Assembly (NCBI RefSeq): GCF_030518215.1
Contig: NZ_JAULRT010000060.1
Location: forward strand, 248,001-312,000
Source: Gilvimarinus algae
Lineage (GTDB): Bacteria > Pseudomonadota > Gammaproteobacteria > Pseudomonadales > Cellvibrionaceae
Direction: 5' to 3'
DNA: 64,000 nt
Shown piece after piece: positions 35,578-44,717 of this stretch. The translations under genes were made by a program, and so were the position numbers. Under the pieces are notes generated by a model. That model was given only the letters and a program-made list of their open reading frames with translations. It ran no database searches and was not told the DNA's origin. Positions within the stretch are counted from its first letter, which is position 1; every line of letters starts with the position of its first letter.

Positions 35578-37284
35578 ATGTTTATGAGCAAGCAAAATCG
35601 CGAAAATACGTCCCAACCCGTGGCCAGCCTTGAGGCACTTGCCGGTCTGGCCGACTATTCGCTGCTGGATACCTTAAAACGAGATCCAGATGCAACGGTC
35701 GATGGCGAGGACTACCGCCCGCGGCAGGTGTTTTCGGGGCATTATGTGCCGGTTAAGCCCACGCCTATAGCCGAGCCCGAGTATGTCGCACACAGCGAGG
35801 CGCTCTTTCGCGAGCTCAATTTTGACGACTGCCTTGCGCACACCGCCGGGTTTCGCCGGTTGTTCTCTGGCGATATGTCTGGCGTTCCCGCGCCCATGCG
35901 CAAACTCGGTTGGGCCACGGGGTACGCATTGTCTATTTATGGCACAGAGTACACGCAGCAGTGCCCGTTTCAAACGGGCAACGGCTACGGTGATGGGCGA
36001 GCTGTGTCGGTGCTTGAGGCCGTGATCAACGGCCAGCGCTGGGAGATGCAATTAAAAGGCGGCGGTCGCACGCCATACTGCCGCGGCGCTGATGGCCGCG
36101 CAGTGTTGCGTTCCAGCGTGCGCGAGTTTTTGGCACAGGAGCATATGCACGCGCTGGGTGTGCCAACCTCCCGTTCACTGTGTTTGTTTGTTTCCAAAAC
36201 CGAGTCAGTCCAGCGGCCCTGGTACTCGGAGGGCTCGTCCAACGCCGACCCGGATACGCTGGTCTCTGAGCCTGTGGCCATTTCAACACGGGTAGCGCCT
36301 TCGTTTTTGCGGGTGGGCCAGTTGGAGCTGTTTGCGCGCCGGGCTCGGGAACAAGCCCATGCCAATTCAATGGATGAGCTGGAAAAGATCGTTCTGCATT
36401 TGATCGGCCGCGACTACCCGAGCGACATCCACCCCGATTTGTCCATGGCCGACAAGCTGGTGGCGCTGACCGCTGCCTTTCGCGAGCGTTTGACGGCGCT
36501 GATCGCCAACTGGTTGCGGGTGGGTTATTGCCAGGGCAACTTTAACAGTGACAATTGCGCGGGGGGCGGCTACACGCTCGACTATGGCCCCTTCGGTTTC
36601 TGCGAGCGTTTTGATCCCTATTTTCAACCCTGGACCGGTGGCGGTCAGCATTTCTCGTTCTTTAATCAGCCCGCGGCGGCGGAGCAGAACTTTCAAATGC
36701 TCTGCAGCGCACTGCGACCTTTGCTGCTTTCTCATCCCGAGCAGTTACAAGCATTCGATCAGCTGAAAAGCGGCTTTGCGGCTGTGATGCAACAAAAGTT
36801 GGAGAGCATGTTTGCCGCAAAGCTGGGCCTGCAAACCCATAACGCCGAGCTGCTCAATGAGCTGTTGGCGCTGATGATGAAAACGCCGGTGGATTACACC
36901 ATGTTCTTCCGTGAGCTTGCCCATATACCCGAGAGCATTCAGCCGCTGCAGAAAAGCTTTTACCAAGAGCCCACTGCTACGCTTATGCAGCAATGGTCGA
37001 GCTGGCTGGAAAAGTGGCAGTCGCAGTTGGCCGACGGCGATACCGCCGAGCTGTCACAGAAAATGTTGCAGATTAACCCTAAATACACTTGGCGCGAGTG
37101 GTTGGTAGTGCCCGCGTACGAGCGGGCCAAGCAGGGCGATTACACCCTGGTGCGAGAGCTGCAGGCGGTACTCACCCGGCCCTATGATGAGCAATCGCCG
37201 CAAGTGGAAGAAAAATACTACAGGGTCAGGCCTCAGGAGTTTTTCCATGCCGGTGGGGTATCCCACTACAGTTGTTCTTCCTGA
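35578..37284 (+). CDS. selO: SelO/YdiU-family protein AMPylator (divergent)
   Basis: The start is placed at the ATG at 35578 ('[10 protein letters not shown]'); the longest frame begins with a TTG at 35482 without family-like sequence. The ~568-residue pseudokinase transfers AMP to protein side chains in known members. '[27 protein letters not shown]' is the nucleotide-binding region. 'NFNSDN' and '[13 protein letters not shown]' carry the catalytic-loop Asn and the Asp of the metal site. The usual sequence after this ('PNHSDxxGRYSF') is replaced by '[15 protein letters not shown]'. It also lacks the C-terminal Cys-x-x-Cys spacing in a typical form, though 'HYSCSS' ends the protein. It is therefore a divergent branch. 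Confidence 0.8.
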   Translation: MFMSKQNRENTSQPVASLEALAGLADYSLLDTLKRDPDATVDGEDYRPRQVFSGHYVPVKPTPIAEPEYVAHSEALFRELNFDDCLAHTAGFRRLFSGDMSGVPAPMRKLGWATGYALSIYGTEYTQQCPFQTGNGYGDGRAVSVLEAVINGQRWEMQLKGGGRTPYCRGADGRAVLRSSVREFLAQEHMHALGVPTSRSLCLFVSKTESVQRPWYSEGSSNADPDTLVSEPVAISTRVAPSFLRVGQLELFARRAREQAHANSMDELEKIVLHLIGRDYPSDIHPDLSMADKLVALTAAFRERLTALIANWLRVGYCQGNFNSDNCAGGGYTLDYGPFGFCERFDPYFQPWTGGGQHFSFFNQPAAAEQNFQMLCSALRPLLLSHPEQLQAFDQLKSGFAAVMQQKLESMFAAKLGLQTHNAELLNELLALMMKTPVDYTMFFRELAHIPESIQPLQKSFYQEPTATLMQQWSSWLEKWQSQLADGDTAELSQKMLQINPKYTWREWLVVPAYERAKQGDYTLVRELQAVLTRPYDEQSPQVEEKYYRVRPQEFFHAGGVSHYSCSS

Positions 37285-37402
37285 GGTCACGAGGCCGGGC
37301 GCAGGGCAAGCGTCAAACAAACCCATGGCGCGTAAACATTATCCTCAACCCTGAACAACTTATAGGGTCGCTTGCTTTCAAAGGAAATGTCACGTGTTGT
37401 CC

Positions 37403-37765
37403 CTAGGGATGGTTGGAAGTAAGTCGCCTTGCCGCCTCTTTGGCAAAGTAGGTCAAAGAGGCGGCACCAGCGCGTTTGATGCACTTTAGTGACTCCAGTA
37501 TCACTTCATCACCGATGATACCTTGCTCAAAGGCCATCTTATGTAAGCTGTACTCACCGATGACTTGGTAAGCAAACGCGGGCACACCAAACTCTCGCCT
37601 AGCTCTATGCAGGATATCCAAATAGGGAAGGCGAGCTATACCGTAACCAACTCGACGCCCTCGGATAAGTCGAGGGCGATCTCGTGCAGCGCTCGCTACA
37701 GCATAAATCTGTGCTTGCCGGAGGAGTGCGGGAGCTTGTCTCGCCACGAGAAATGACATGGTCAA
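37403..37765 (-). pseudogene. hemB: Decayed C-terminal remnant of hemB (delta-aminolevulinate dehydratase)
   Basis: Residues ~46-115 of the minus-strand frame read 'LPYLDILHRARREFGVPAFAYQVIGEYSLHKMA...'. This is the HemB C-terminal core, including the Schiff-base-region 'YQVSGEY' equivalent and 'LTYFAKEAARRL'. Upstream of 37636 the homology continues in a different frame as 'ALHEIALDLSEGVELVTV'. It is followed by an in-frame TAG (37636-37638, where HemB has Lys) and an apparent 1-nt deletion before 'LPYLDIL'. The N-terminal two thirds are missing. It lies 12 bp after zrgA on the same strand, where zinc-sparing hemB paralogues are often part of Zur regulons. Confidence 0.85.
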
Positions 37766-37777
37766 GATGGCTCTCCA

Positions 37778-38389
37778 TCATTGTTCAAATGTAGTTTTCG
37801 TAAGATTTGGGCTAAGGGTGCCTCCCCCCTGAGCCGTGGGTGATACCCACGTAAGCTCGATCTTATGGATGGCCGGGTAGTGCTCGAAAAGTGTTAATGC
37901 CACCCCGGTTGGATAGGCATTGTTCTCGCAGTGATAGTGGTACTCGGCAATGATGTCACCGTGCGCTGAGTCATGATCTTGTCCATGTTCCCCGTTGTGG
38001 TCATGCTCATGCCCATGGCCTGGCTCATCTTTTATGCCGCTCAGCGCCGAGGTGTCGACCTCTGAGTGCAAAAAAACGCACTCGCCATCGCTGAACTTAA
38101 TCACGGTGTCGGGTTGTTGCAGTTGCGAGCGCACTTGGCTCAGGGCGGCTTTCTCGTCTTTGCTGCGGGCCCGGTGCTCAAACCCCAGCAGATTGGCGGC
38201 GGGGGAGATCAGTTCAATCATCAAGGTGTCTTGAGCCATTACCAGTGTCATTTGCGCGTGACCGTGGCTGTGCGCTTGCATAGTGCCCGCTCCTGCGGGC
38301 AGTGCGCATAGCGCTGAGAGCGCGAGTGCGCCCATAGAGTGGCGCGCTTTGCAAAAGGCACTCGGAAAGTGCTGGATCTTTACCCTCAT
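37778..38389 (-). CDS. zrgA: ZrgA/DUF2796-family zinc-uptake protein
   Basis: A 203-residue exported protein with a signal peptide ('ALSALCALPAGAG'). 'HSHGHAQMTLVMAQDTLMIE' and 'SPAANLLGFEH' are the DUF2796 signature. A His/Asp-rich segment (~residues 120-145, 'HGHEHDHNGEHGQDHD') can bind zinc. ZrgA is a periplasmic zinc-uptake helper in the Zur regulon. It overlaps the DUF1826 gene by ATGA and is the last intact gene before the hemB remnant. Confidence 0.85.
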   Translation of the reverse strand: MRVKIQHFPSAFCKARHSMGALALSALCALPAGAGTMQAHSHGHAQMTLVMAQDTLMIELISPAANLLGFEHRARSKDEKAALSQVRSQLQQPDTVIKFSDGECVFLHSEVDTSALSGIKDEPGHGHEHDHNGEHGQDHDSAHGDIIAEYHYHCENNAYPTGVALTLFEHYPAIHKIELTWVSPTAQGGGTLSPNLTKTTFEQ

Positions 38390-39048
38390 GTGATCGCATC
38401 CATGGTTACAAAGAGTCGGCGCTGAGATTCCTCAAGCGGTGGTGAACGGTGGACGATGCCGTTACCCTCATTGCCGGGCCAAAGCTCACCTTTTAGCAGC
38501 GCGACATCACCGGCGCTAAGCTGATAGATTGAGTCCGGTCGCGAGTAGAGGCCTGATTCGCTGTCGGGTTTTCCTTCGGCGCCTGGGCCGAGCTTGTTGC
38601 GATCAATATCGTTGTTGTCCAGCCACTGGGTGGCGGGCCCGCGATAAGTGGTGATTAAGCGACAGCCAAGTTTATCGACATGGAAGCGGGGACAGGTTGC
38701 ACTGCTGGCAACGCAAAAGCGCATCCCCACGGCTTTGGCACCGAGAAGACACGTCAGCATGTCGGCAAGAATAATAATATTGTCGGTAAACGCTTGCCGT
38801 GCGCAGTGTGCGGGCAAGGTTTTTGTGAGCTCGCGTTCGAGCTCCGTCAGTGTGCCGGTTAGCCGAATCTCGGTGGCATGGTGATGGTGATTGAGCAAGT
38901 AGTCACTGTAGTGGATAATCTCCGGTGGTAACTCGCGCTGCCAGACGCACAGATTTGTGCTGCCGTTGTAAAGCTCAGTGAAAACGGCAGGGTCTGTGCT
39001 CTGGCTAAGCCCATCCGGTGCCGTCAAGGTCATTGCCGTGTTTAGCAT
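38386..39048 (-). CDS. DUF1826 protein of the zinc-limitation operon
   Basis: A 220-residue cytoplasmic protein. 'CPRFHVDKLGCRLITTYRGP' and 'TQWLDNNDIDR' are the DUF1826 core. The His/Asp and Cys residues there suggest a metal site. The family sits in Zur-controlled operons next to COG0523 GTPases, as here (11 nt after zigA's stop). A 4-nt overlap links it to zrgA. The biochemical role is not established. Confidence 0.85.
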   Translation of the reverse strand: MLNTAMTLTAPDGLSQSTDPAVFTELYNGSTNLCVWQRELPPEIIHYSDYLLNHHHHATEIRLTGTLTELERELTKTLPAHCARQAFTDNIIILADMLTCLLGAKAVGMRFCVASSATCPRFHVDKLGCRLITTYRGPATQWLDNNDIDRNKLGPGAEGKPDSESGLYSRPDSIYQLSAGDVALLKGELWPGNEGNGIVHRSPPLEESQRRLFVTMDAIT

Positions 39049-39059
39049 AGAGGTTAGCC

Positions 39060-40265
39060 TTACTCTGTCCAGCTTGGGAAAGGGTCGGGGAGTGCTTTCC
39101 AGTAATCCTTGCCGGCAACCATCTCGTCATCGCTGAGCAGACAATCGTCCAAAATCTCGGTCATTCTTTGCTGGTTCAACCCCTGGCCAATAAACACCAG
39201 CTCCTGACGCATATCGCCAAAGGGCTCCTGCCACTTTTCTTTAATGAAATTGAGCGTGTCCTCGTCCTCTGGCCAGTACTGTTCAGGTACGGCGCGCCAG
39301 AACATACCGGCTGCGCCGTGGCGAGCGATACCACCGGCCTGACTCCACTGACCGGCAAACTCCGGCCGAGAGGCAAGCCAAAAGTACCCCTTAGAGCGAA
39401 TCAAGCGACCCTCAGGCAAGGAGGCCTGGGTGAATTCGTAAAATTTGCTCGGGTGAAAAGGGCGGCGCGCGCGGTAGACGAAGCTGCTGATTCCGTACTC
39501 TTCGGTTTCCGGCGTGTGCTCGCCGCGCATTTCTTTAAGCCACAGGGGTGATTGCTGCGCTCGTGCAAAATCAAAGCGGCCGGTGCCGAGTACTTTTTCC
39601 AGCGGTACCTGACCCAGTTGAATAGGCACAATTTCGGCGTCGTGATTGAGCCCGCGAAGTAAACCTTTGAGGTTATCCAGTGCCTGGGCGTCCACCAGAT
39701 CGGTTTTGCTGATCAAAATGACATCGGCAAATTCGACTTGTTCTACCAGCAGATCGGTAACACTGCGTTCGTCCTCTTCACCGAGGCTTTCGTCTGAGTC
39801 TTTTAAGTCTTTTGCCTGCTGATACTCCGCCGAAAAATTGACCGCATCCACCACGGTGACCATGGTGTCCAGTTTGGCAATATCCGATAAGCTGACGCCG
39901 TCTTCATCGGCAAAGGTAAAGGTTTCGGCGACGGGCAAAGGTTCTGAAATACCGGTGGACTCAATCAGCAGGTAATCGAACTTGCCGGATTGCGCCAGTG
40001 CGCGCACCTCCAACAGCAAGTCCTCGCGCAGGGTGCAGCAGATACAGCCATTGCTCATCTCCACCAGCTTCTCTTCGCTGCGGTTGAGTGAGACATCGTT
40101 TTTCACCGAATCGGCGTCGATATTGACTTCACTCATGTCATTGACAATGACCGCCACCCGGCGATTTTCGCGGTTGTGCAATATGTGATTGAGTACGGTG
40201 GTTTTGCCCGCTCCGAGAAAGCCGGACAACACCGTTACTGGCAACTTGTTCTGTTCAGTCTGCAT
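39060..40265 (-). CDS. zigA: COG0523 zinc metallochaperone GTPase (ZigA-type)
   Basis: A 401-residue G3E GTPase. Walker A 'GFLGAGKTT' covers residues 15-23. The metal-binding 'CICC' is at 74-77. '[11 protein letters not shown]' is the G4-type region, and a CobW C-terminal domain follows, including a '[18 protein letters not shown]' stretch. ZigA-type members are zinc-starvation GTPases thought to deliver zinc to client enzymes. The start overlaps the end of the dksA2-like gene by 11 nt, so it belongs to the Zur-boxed operon that starts at 41027. Confidence 0.9.
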   Translation of the reverse strand: MQTEQNKLPVTVLSGFLGAGKTTVLNHILHNRENRRVAVIVNDMSEVNIDADSVKNDVSLNRSEEKLVEMSNGCICCTLREDLLLEVRALAQSGKFDYLLIESTGISEPLPVAETFTFADEDGVSLSDIAKLDTMVTVVDAVNFSAEYQQAKDLKDSDESLGEEDERSVTDLLVEQVEFADVILISKTDLVDAQALDNLKGLLRGLNHDAEIVPIQLGQVPLEKVLGTGRFDFARAQQSPLWLKEMRGEHTPETEEYGISSFVYRARRPFHPSKFYEFTQASLPEGRLIRSKGYFWLASRPEFAGQWSQAGGIARHGAAGMFWRAVPEQYWPEDEDTLNFIKEKWQEPFGDMRQELVFIGQGLNQQRMTEILDDCLLSDDEMVAGKDYWKALPDPFPSWTE

Positions 40266-40659
40266 AGAATTTCTCTTTTTGTTCGCTAATCACTTTGATA
40301 TCGGTGCCGAACTCTGCGGTCGGTCTTATCAGTAGTCGCTCAATGCCAATGGGCTCGCCGGTTTCCTGGCAGTAACCGTATTCGCCGTTGTGCAGGCGGC
40401 GCAGTGCGTCGTCGATTTTGCTCAACAGCCGATACTCCCGGTCGGCCAGCCTGAGCTTAATTGCCATGTCATCTTCCAGTTGCGCGCGGTCAGCTTCGTC
40501 ATTGCACTCGGGAGGGTGCGCAAGCTGCTGTTTTATCTGCTCAATGTGATCTTGAGTTTCTTGCTTCAGCGTCAGCAAGCGATGTTTAAAAAAGGCCTGT
40601 TGTTCATCGTTCATGTAATTTGCAATGGGGGCTTTACGTAGTTGTCGCTTTGTTAGCAT
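40255..40659 (-). CDS. dksA2: DksA2-like zinc-independent transcription factor
   Basis: A 134-residue DksA/TraR-family protein. The coiled-coil tip 'DEADRA' (residues 54-59) carries the D-x-x-D-x-A motif that acts in the RNA-polymerase secondary channel. The C-terminal globular part '[20 protein letters not shown]' keeps only one (C97) of the four zinc-finger Cys residues. The others are Thr100, Gly118 and Ile121. This is the pattern of zinc-free DksA2 paralogues that replace DksA in zinc-starved cells. It overlaps its neighbours on both sides (7 and 11 nt). Confidence 0.88.
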   Translation of the reverse strand: MLTKRQLRKAPIANYMNDEQQAFFKHRLLTLKQETQDHIEQIKQQLAHPPECNDEADRAQLEDDMAIKLRLADREYRLLSKIDDALRRLHNGEYGYCQETGEPIGIERLLIRPTAEFGTDIKVISEQKEKFYAD

Positions 40660-41027
40660 GCTGCATTCTCAGCTTTTAAAAGGCGGTTACAGTGAAAGCG
40701 GTTGCTCAGGTGCGCGCCGATCAGCAGCAGGCCACCGCCGATGGACAGCGCTGCCTCGGCTTCATGGGGTGCGAACAGAGCGGTGACCAGGAGCGCCAGC
40801 CCCAGGGAGCCGGCCACAAACGGTAACCGGCGACGGTGGCGCTTCCAGCCGCTGGGCAGGCTCGCCAGGGCCAGCAGAGCGATAGGCAAAATCAGCACGA
40901 CATGTACCCACTCGGAGGTAAAGGCACTGCCAATCAGTCCCAGCCCGCCGAGCGAGAGCAGTACGGGCGTGGCAAGGCAGTGAATTAGGCACAGGCCTGA
41001 GCACAAAGCGGCGGCTTCGTCTTTCAT
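40653..41027 (-). CDS. MerC-family membrane protein
   Basis: A 124-residue protein with four hydrophobic helices. 'LCSGLCLIHCLATPVLL' carries the Cys/His residues typical of MerC-domain transporters, and the C-terminus adds 'HCNRLL' and a final Cys. It is the first gene of the zinc-limitation operon. A 12/13 Zur-box match lies 40 bp before its start. Because the operon is otherwise zinc-related, a metal-transport role is inferred rather than mercury resistance. Confidence 0.8.
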   Translation of the reverse strand: MKDEAAALCSGLCLIHCLATPVLLSLGGLGLIGSAFTSEWVHVVLILPIALLALASLPSGWKRHRRRLPFVAGSLGLALLVTALFAPHEAEAALSIGGGLLLIGAHLSNRFHCNRLLKAENAAC

Positions 41028-41066
41028 GGTGGTAAAGCTCTAAGCAATGTTTGGTGAATTAGCAAT

Positions 41067-41079
41067 GTTATAACATAAC
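41067..41079 (-). promoter_or_regulatory. Zur-box-like operator of the merC-dksA2-zigA operon
   Basis: GTTATAACATAAC matches the gammaproteobacterial Zur-box core GTTATANTATAAC at 12 of 13 positions. It also contains the perfect palindrome ATGTTATAACAT (41065-41076). It lies 40 bp upstream of the first gene of the operon and overlaps a TATAAC-type -10 on the minus strand. Zn-loaded Zur would block transcription. Confidence 0.75.
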
Positions 41080-41153
41080 GAAATATATTTGAAATGAAGC
41101 CCTCTCGTCAATAAGTGCTGCGGTATGGCCGCCGGGCGGTGTTTGATTGAGGG

Positions 41154-42131
41154 TTAGGCGGGGGCCAGGCAGTGCTGCATCTGCTCGGCCAGTGCGTCCC
41201 AGTCCAGAGGTTGGTGGTGAATGACTTCCAATCGGCTGTCGTCACATTCGTCCAGCTCCAGCGTCTTTAACACGCCGTCGGCAAGGTTGAGCGCAATAAT
41301 GCCGTCAGTGGTGATCAGCACCGCTTTCAGTCGGTCGCAGGTAAGGCCGCTGACCCAGTGAAAAACCGCGTCCGGCTCGAACACCTTGGCCGGGTGCAGG
41401 GCCCAGCCGCAGCTGTAATAGCCCTGCCCCTGATGGCGCTTGCTTACAATTGGCTGCGCTTCGCTGGGCGTTGGCAGGGTCGCTGCCGGGTAATTGCCGC
41501 CGTGGTGATGGCCGGTCTCGGGTAGCACGGCGTGCGCCTGGTGGGGCTGGTCGAGCCAGTGCAGGGCGAGCTGGCCGTTGTTCGCCTGGGTGAGTGGCCT
41601 GTCGCTGAGCTGCCAGGCGGCGAGCTGTCGCTGCATGGCGTTTAGGTGTGCGTTTTCGGTTAGGTCCAGTTTGGTGGCGACCAGTAGGTCGGCGACTTCC
41701 AGCTGCTGGTGGAAAGTATCGTTACTGAGGTGGCGCTCGCTGCTGAAGTGGCGCGGGTCAATCAGCGTCAGGCAGGCCTTCAGATCAATAACGTCCGCAA
41801 AATGGGTCTGCAGGGTTTGCAGGACTTCCAGCGGATGCCCCAGGCCGGTGGGCTCGATAATCAGGCGGTCAAAGCGCTTCTGGCGCAACAGCTGCGTCAG
41901 GCCTACCTGCATGGGCAGGCCCGCTACGCAGCACATGCAGCCGCCGGGAATTTCCTTCACCGCTGTGCCACCCTCGCGCAGCAGGGCGCCGTCGATGCCC
42001 ACCTCGCCAAACTCGTTGACCAAAATGGCCCAGCATTCCAGTTCAGGCTTGGTGGCCAGCAGTTGTTTGATGAGCGTGGTTTTACCCACGCCGAGAAAGC
42101 CGGTGATGATGTTGGTGGGGATGCGCGACAT
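41154..42131 (-). CDS. Second COG0523/CobW-family GTPase
   Basis: A 325-residue G3E GTPase with Walker A 'GFLGVGKTT' (11-19) and the metal-binding 'CMCC' at 65-68. A 'HHHGG' patch lies near residue 215. It is shorter than the ZigA-type member and resembles the YeiR-like subgroup. It is transcribed divergently from the TonB receptor. The 187-bp space between them holds a Zur-box-like site and two TATAAC-like -10 elements, so both genes are probably repressed by zinc. Confidence 0.85.
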   Translation of the reverse strand: MSRIPTNIITGFLGVGKTTLIKQLLATKPELECWAILVNEFGEVGIDGALLREGGTAVKEIPGGCMCCVAGLPMQVGLTQLLRQKRFDRLIIEPTGLGHPLEVLQTLQTHFADVIDLKACLTLIDPRHFSSERHLSNDTFHQQLEVADLLVATKLDLTENAHLNAMQRQLAAWQLSDRPLTQANNGQLALHWLDQPHQAHAVLPETGHHHGGNYPAATLPTPSEAQPIVSKRHQGQGYYSCGWALHPAKVFEPDAVFHWVSGLTCDRLKAVLITTDGIIALNLADGVLKTLELDECDDSRLEVIHHQPLDWDALAEQMQHCLAPA

Positions 42132-42221
42132 GATCGTCCTGGTGGTTAGATAGTGTCCAGATGTTGGGCGCAGTGTAGGGCATCGGACATCAGGTGTCTT
42201 GGATAATGGAACGTTATACTG

Positions 42222-42249
42222 TTGCGTTTAAGTATTGTTACGTTATAAC
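42222..42249 (+). promoter_or_regulatory. Zur-box-like operator and promoter before the TonB receptor gene
   Basis: TTGCGT (42222-42227) and TATAAC (42244-42249) are separated by 16 bp and form a plausible sigma-70 promoter. The -10 is the right half of GTTACGTTATAAC (42237-42249), which matches GTTATANTATAAC at 11 of 13 positions. A weaker GTTATACTGTTGC at 42213-42225 may serve the divergent GTPase. Zur binding here would block both genes. Confidence 0.65.
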
Positions 42250-42318
42250 ATATTTGCTTCAGGCGCGGTACCGCGCCGCACCAATTCGATTTTCCTGTCT
42301 CAATCACTAGGGGGTTCC

Positions 42319-44697
42319 GTGTTGAAGCGGTCTTTACTTTATGTCGGCCTTGGTTTTCTGGCGCTGCCGGGGCTGGCCAGTGCGGCAACTATTCAGGGTG
42401 TGGTGCTCGATAGCGCAGGTCAACCCGTCAGTGACGCCACGGTAGAAGTGGTGGGTTCGCGTACCAGCGCGAGCACGGACGCTAGCGGCCAGTTCACGCT
42501 GGAGGACTTGTCCAGCGACGATGTAGAGCTGCATGTACGTGCACCCCGCTATATGCATAAGCATGTGCACGTGCACGGCGATGCCGAGTCGTTGCAGATC
42601 ACCTTGGATTCTACGGTCATAGAGGTGGTGGATGTCACCGGCATGCCCTGGCATATCTCGCAATTAGAATCGGCCACGCCGGTTTCTGTGTTAAGTGGCG
42701 ACGCGCTGCGCGATCAACAGTCGGCAACCCTCGGCGATACCTTGAATAAGCAAGTGGGTGTGCATTCGAGTTATTACGGCCCTGTAGCGGGTACGCCAAT
42801 TATTCGCGGCTTGTCCGGCCCTCGAGTGCTGGTGGCGCAGAACGGCCTGGATGTGGGTGATGTGTCGCGGTCGGGCCCCGATCACGCTGTTACCGGTGAG
42901 GCTACCACGGCGCGTCAAGTCGAAATTCTGCGCGGCCCGGCCACTTTGTTTTATGGTAACGGTGCCATTGGCGGTGTGGTCAATGTGGTGGACGACCGTG
43001 TACCTCAAGACGCTGATACCTTTGGGCAGTGGCAGTTAGAGTACAACAGTGCGAATAACGAGCCTTTGATTGAAGGCAGCGCGAATATTGGTGTGAGTGA
43101 CAATTTCGCGGTGCATGTAGACGGCTTTTGGCGCGAGGCAGACGATCTGGAAATTCCGGGCTACGCCGAAGCTGAGCCGGAAGAGGGCGCAGCCTACGGG
43201 ATCTTAGAAAATTCCGCCTACGACAGTCAGGGCGCGACTATTGGTGGCAGTTACATTGGCGAAGAGGGTTTTGCGGGTGTCAGTGTGGGCCGGCTTGAGC
43301 GCACTTATGGCATTCCCGGCCACAGCCACGACGGCGTGGCGGTTCAGGCTGAACTTGAGCAGGATCGCCTGCAGTTTGTCAGCGAGCGCAGTTTTGATCA
43401 CGACGTTCTTGCTGAGGCGCGCTTGCGTTACGGCTACACGGATTATCAGCACCGAGAACTCGAGGGCGATGCCATAGGCACGACTTTCGAAAACGAACAA
43501 CACGAGGCAAGACTTGATCTGTTCCACCAGCCTTTTGCCGAATGGCGCGGCGCAGCCAGCTTGCACGTTAAACGCCAGGAAAATGCCGCTCAGGGGGAGG
43601 AAGCCTTTACCCCGCCGTCGCTCACAGAGTCTTACGCTCTTGCATTAATGGAAGAAAGGCACTTCGGTGACTTTCTTGTGCAACTCGGCGGTCGTATTGA
43701 GCGGATTGAGGTTGACGCTCATGATGTGATTCTGGACCCCGAAGGTGAGCGCGGCACCTACCGTTTGGGTCAAACGTTTACCCCATACAGTTTTTCCATC
43801 GGAACCGTGTGGGACTTTACTGATGGCTACAACCTTGGTGTAAACCTGACCCACTCGCAGCGCGCACCCTCTGCTACCGAGGTCTTCTCCTATGGCCCTC
43901 ACATTGGGGCGGGCAGTTTCGAGGTCGGTGCGGTGTTCGATATCCTGGCAAATGACGAAGGAGACTGGGTTGTTAACTTCTCCGGCGATCCCATCGAGCT
44001 GGAAACCTCGAATAACATAGATATTTCCCTGCGTAAATTTACCGGCGATCTGGGCTTTGTTATCGGCGCTTTCTACAATCAGGTGGATGATTTCTACTAC
44101 GCCCGCGCCACCGGTCTGGAGGCGGAAAGCGGCCACGACCACGATCATGGACATGAAGACGAACATGACCACGAACACGATCATGCTCACGATCAAGAGG
44201 ACGAGCACGATCATGAAGAAGAACACGACCATGACCACGAAGATGAGTTGTTGCCGGTCTATCAATTCACGGCCGCCGACGTCGAGCTCTATGGCTTTGA
44301 GGGCGAGGTGCACTGGCAGGTTAGCGACCCGTTGATGTTGCGTTTCACCACCGACTACATTCGCGCGACCCTGCGCGATGGTGGCAATTTACCGCGTATT
44401 CCTCCGCTGCGCGCCGGCCTGGCCGCCGAGTATGAAGTGGGTGCCTGGGCTCTGCACGCCAGCGCTACCCACTACTTTGAAGCGGATAAAACCGCTGAGC
44501 TGGAAACGACCACCGACGCCTACACATGGGTCGATGCCGAGGTCAGTTACACCCTGCCCTTGTGGGGCGGTACCAAAGTGTATGTACGCGGCGACAACCT
44601 TTTGGATGAAACCGCTCGCGTCCACAGCTCGTTTATTAAAGACATTGCCCCGCGTGCAGGCCGTTCGGTTTCTGCTGGTATTCGCGCGAGCTTTTAA
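42319..44697 (+). CDS. His-rich TonB-dependent receptor (ZnuD-like zinc receptor)
   Basis: The start is a GTG at 42319, or a TTG one codon later with better spacing to AGGGGG (42309-42314). A signal peptide follows ('LLYVGLGFLALPGLASAA'). The longest frame to 42235 has no signal-like start and runs into the promoter. Residues ~25-110 are carboxypeptidase-regulatory-like, ~110-240 the plug, and the rest a beta-barrel ending in Phe ('AGIRASF'). A loop of ~38 residues around 606-643 is almost only His, Asp and Glu, as in zinc receptors of the ZnuD kind. The gene has a Zur-box promoter and is followed by the AztD-like lipoprotein 20 nt later. Confidence 0.85.
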   Translation: MLKRSLLYVGLGFLALPGLASAATIQGVVLDSAGQPVSDATVEVVGSRTSASTDASGQFTLEDLSSDDVELHVRAPRYMHKHVHVHGDAESLQITLDSTVIEVVDVTGMPWHISQLESATPVSVLSGDALRDQQSATLGDTLNKQVGVHSSYYGPVAGTPIIRGLSGPRVLVAQNGLDVGDVSRSGPDHAVTGEATTARQVEILRGPATLFYGNGAIGGVVNVVDDRVPQDADTFGQWQLEYNSANNEPLIEGSANIGVSDNFAVHVDGFWREADDLEIPGYAEAEPEEGAAYGILENSAYDSQGATIGGSYIGEEGFAGVSVGRLERTYGIPGHSHDGVAVQAELEQDRLQFVSERSFDHDVLAEARLRYGYTDYQHRELEGDAIGTTFENEQHEARLDLFHQPFAEWRGAASLHVKRQENAAQGEEAFTPPSLTESYALALMEERHFGDFLVQLGGRIERIEVDAHDVILDPEGERGTYRLGQTFTPYSFSIGTVWDFTDGYNLGVNLTHSQRAPSATEVFSYGPHIGAGSFEVGAVFDILANDEGDWVVNFSGDPIELETSNNIDISLRKFTGDLGFVIGAFYNQVDDFYYARATGLEAESGHDHDHGHEDEHDHEHDHAHDQEDEHDHEEEHDHDHEDELLPVYQFTAADVELYGFEGEVHWQVSDPLMLRFTTDYIRATLRDGGNLPRIPPLRAGLAAEYEVGAWALHASATHYFEADKTAELETTTDAYTWVDAEVSYTLPLWGGTKVYVRGDNLLDETARVHSSFIKDIAPRAGRSVSAGIRASF

Positions 44698-44717
44698 AGG
44701 TTACTAAGGAGTCATTT

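Noticed and set aside
37403-37765. A 120-codon open frame as a real protein gene
   Set aside because: It begins with TTG without a ribosome-binding site, and HemB homology switches frame inside it, so it is a pseudogene.
43645-44313. Open frame antisense to the TonB receptor, rich in Val, Met and Phe
   Set aside because: It is the reverse of the His/Asp-rich loop and the barrel. It has no start signal and no family-like motif.
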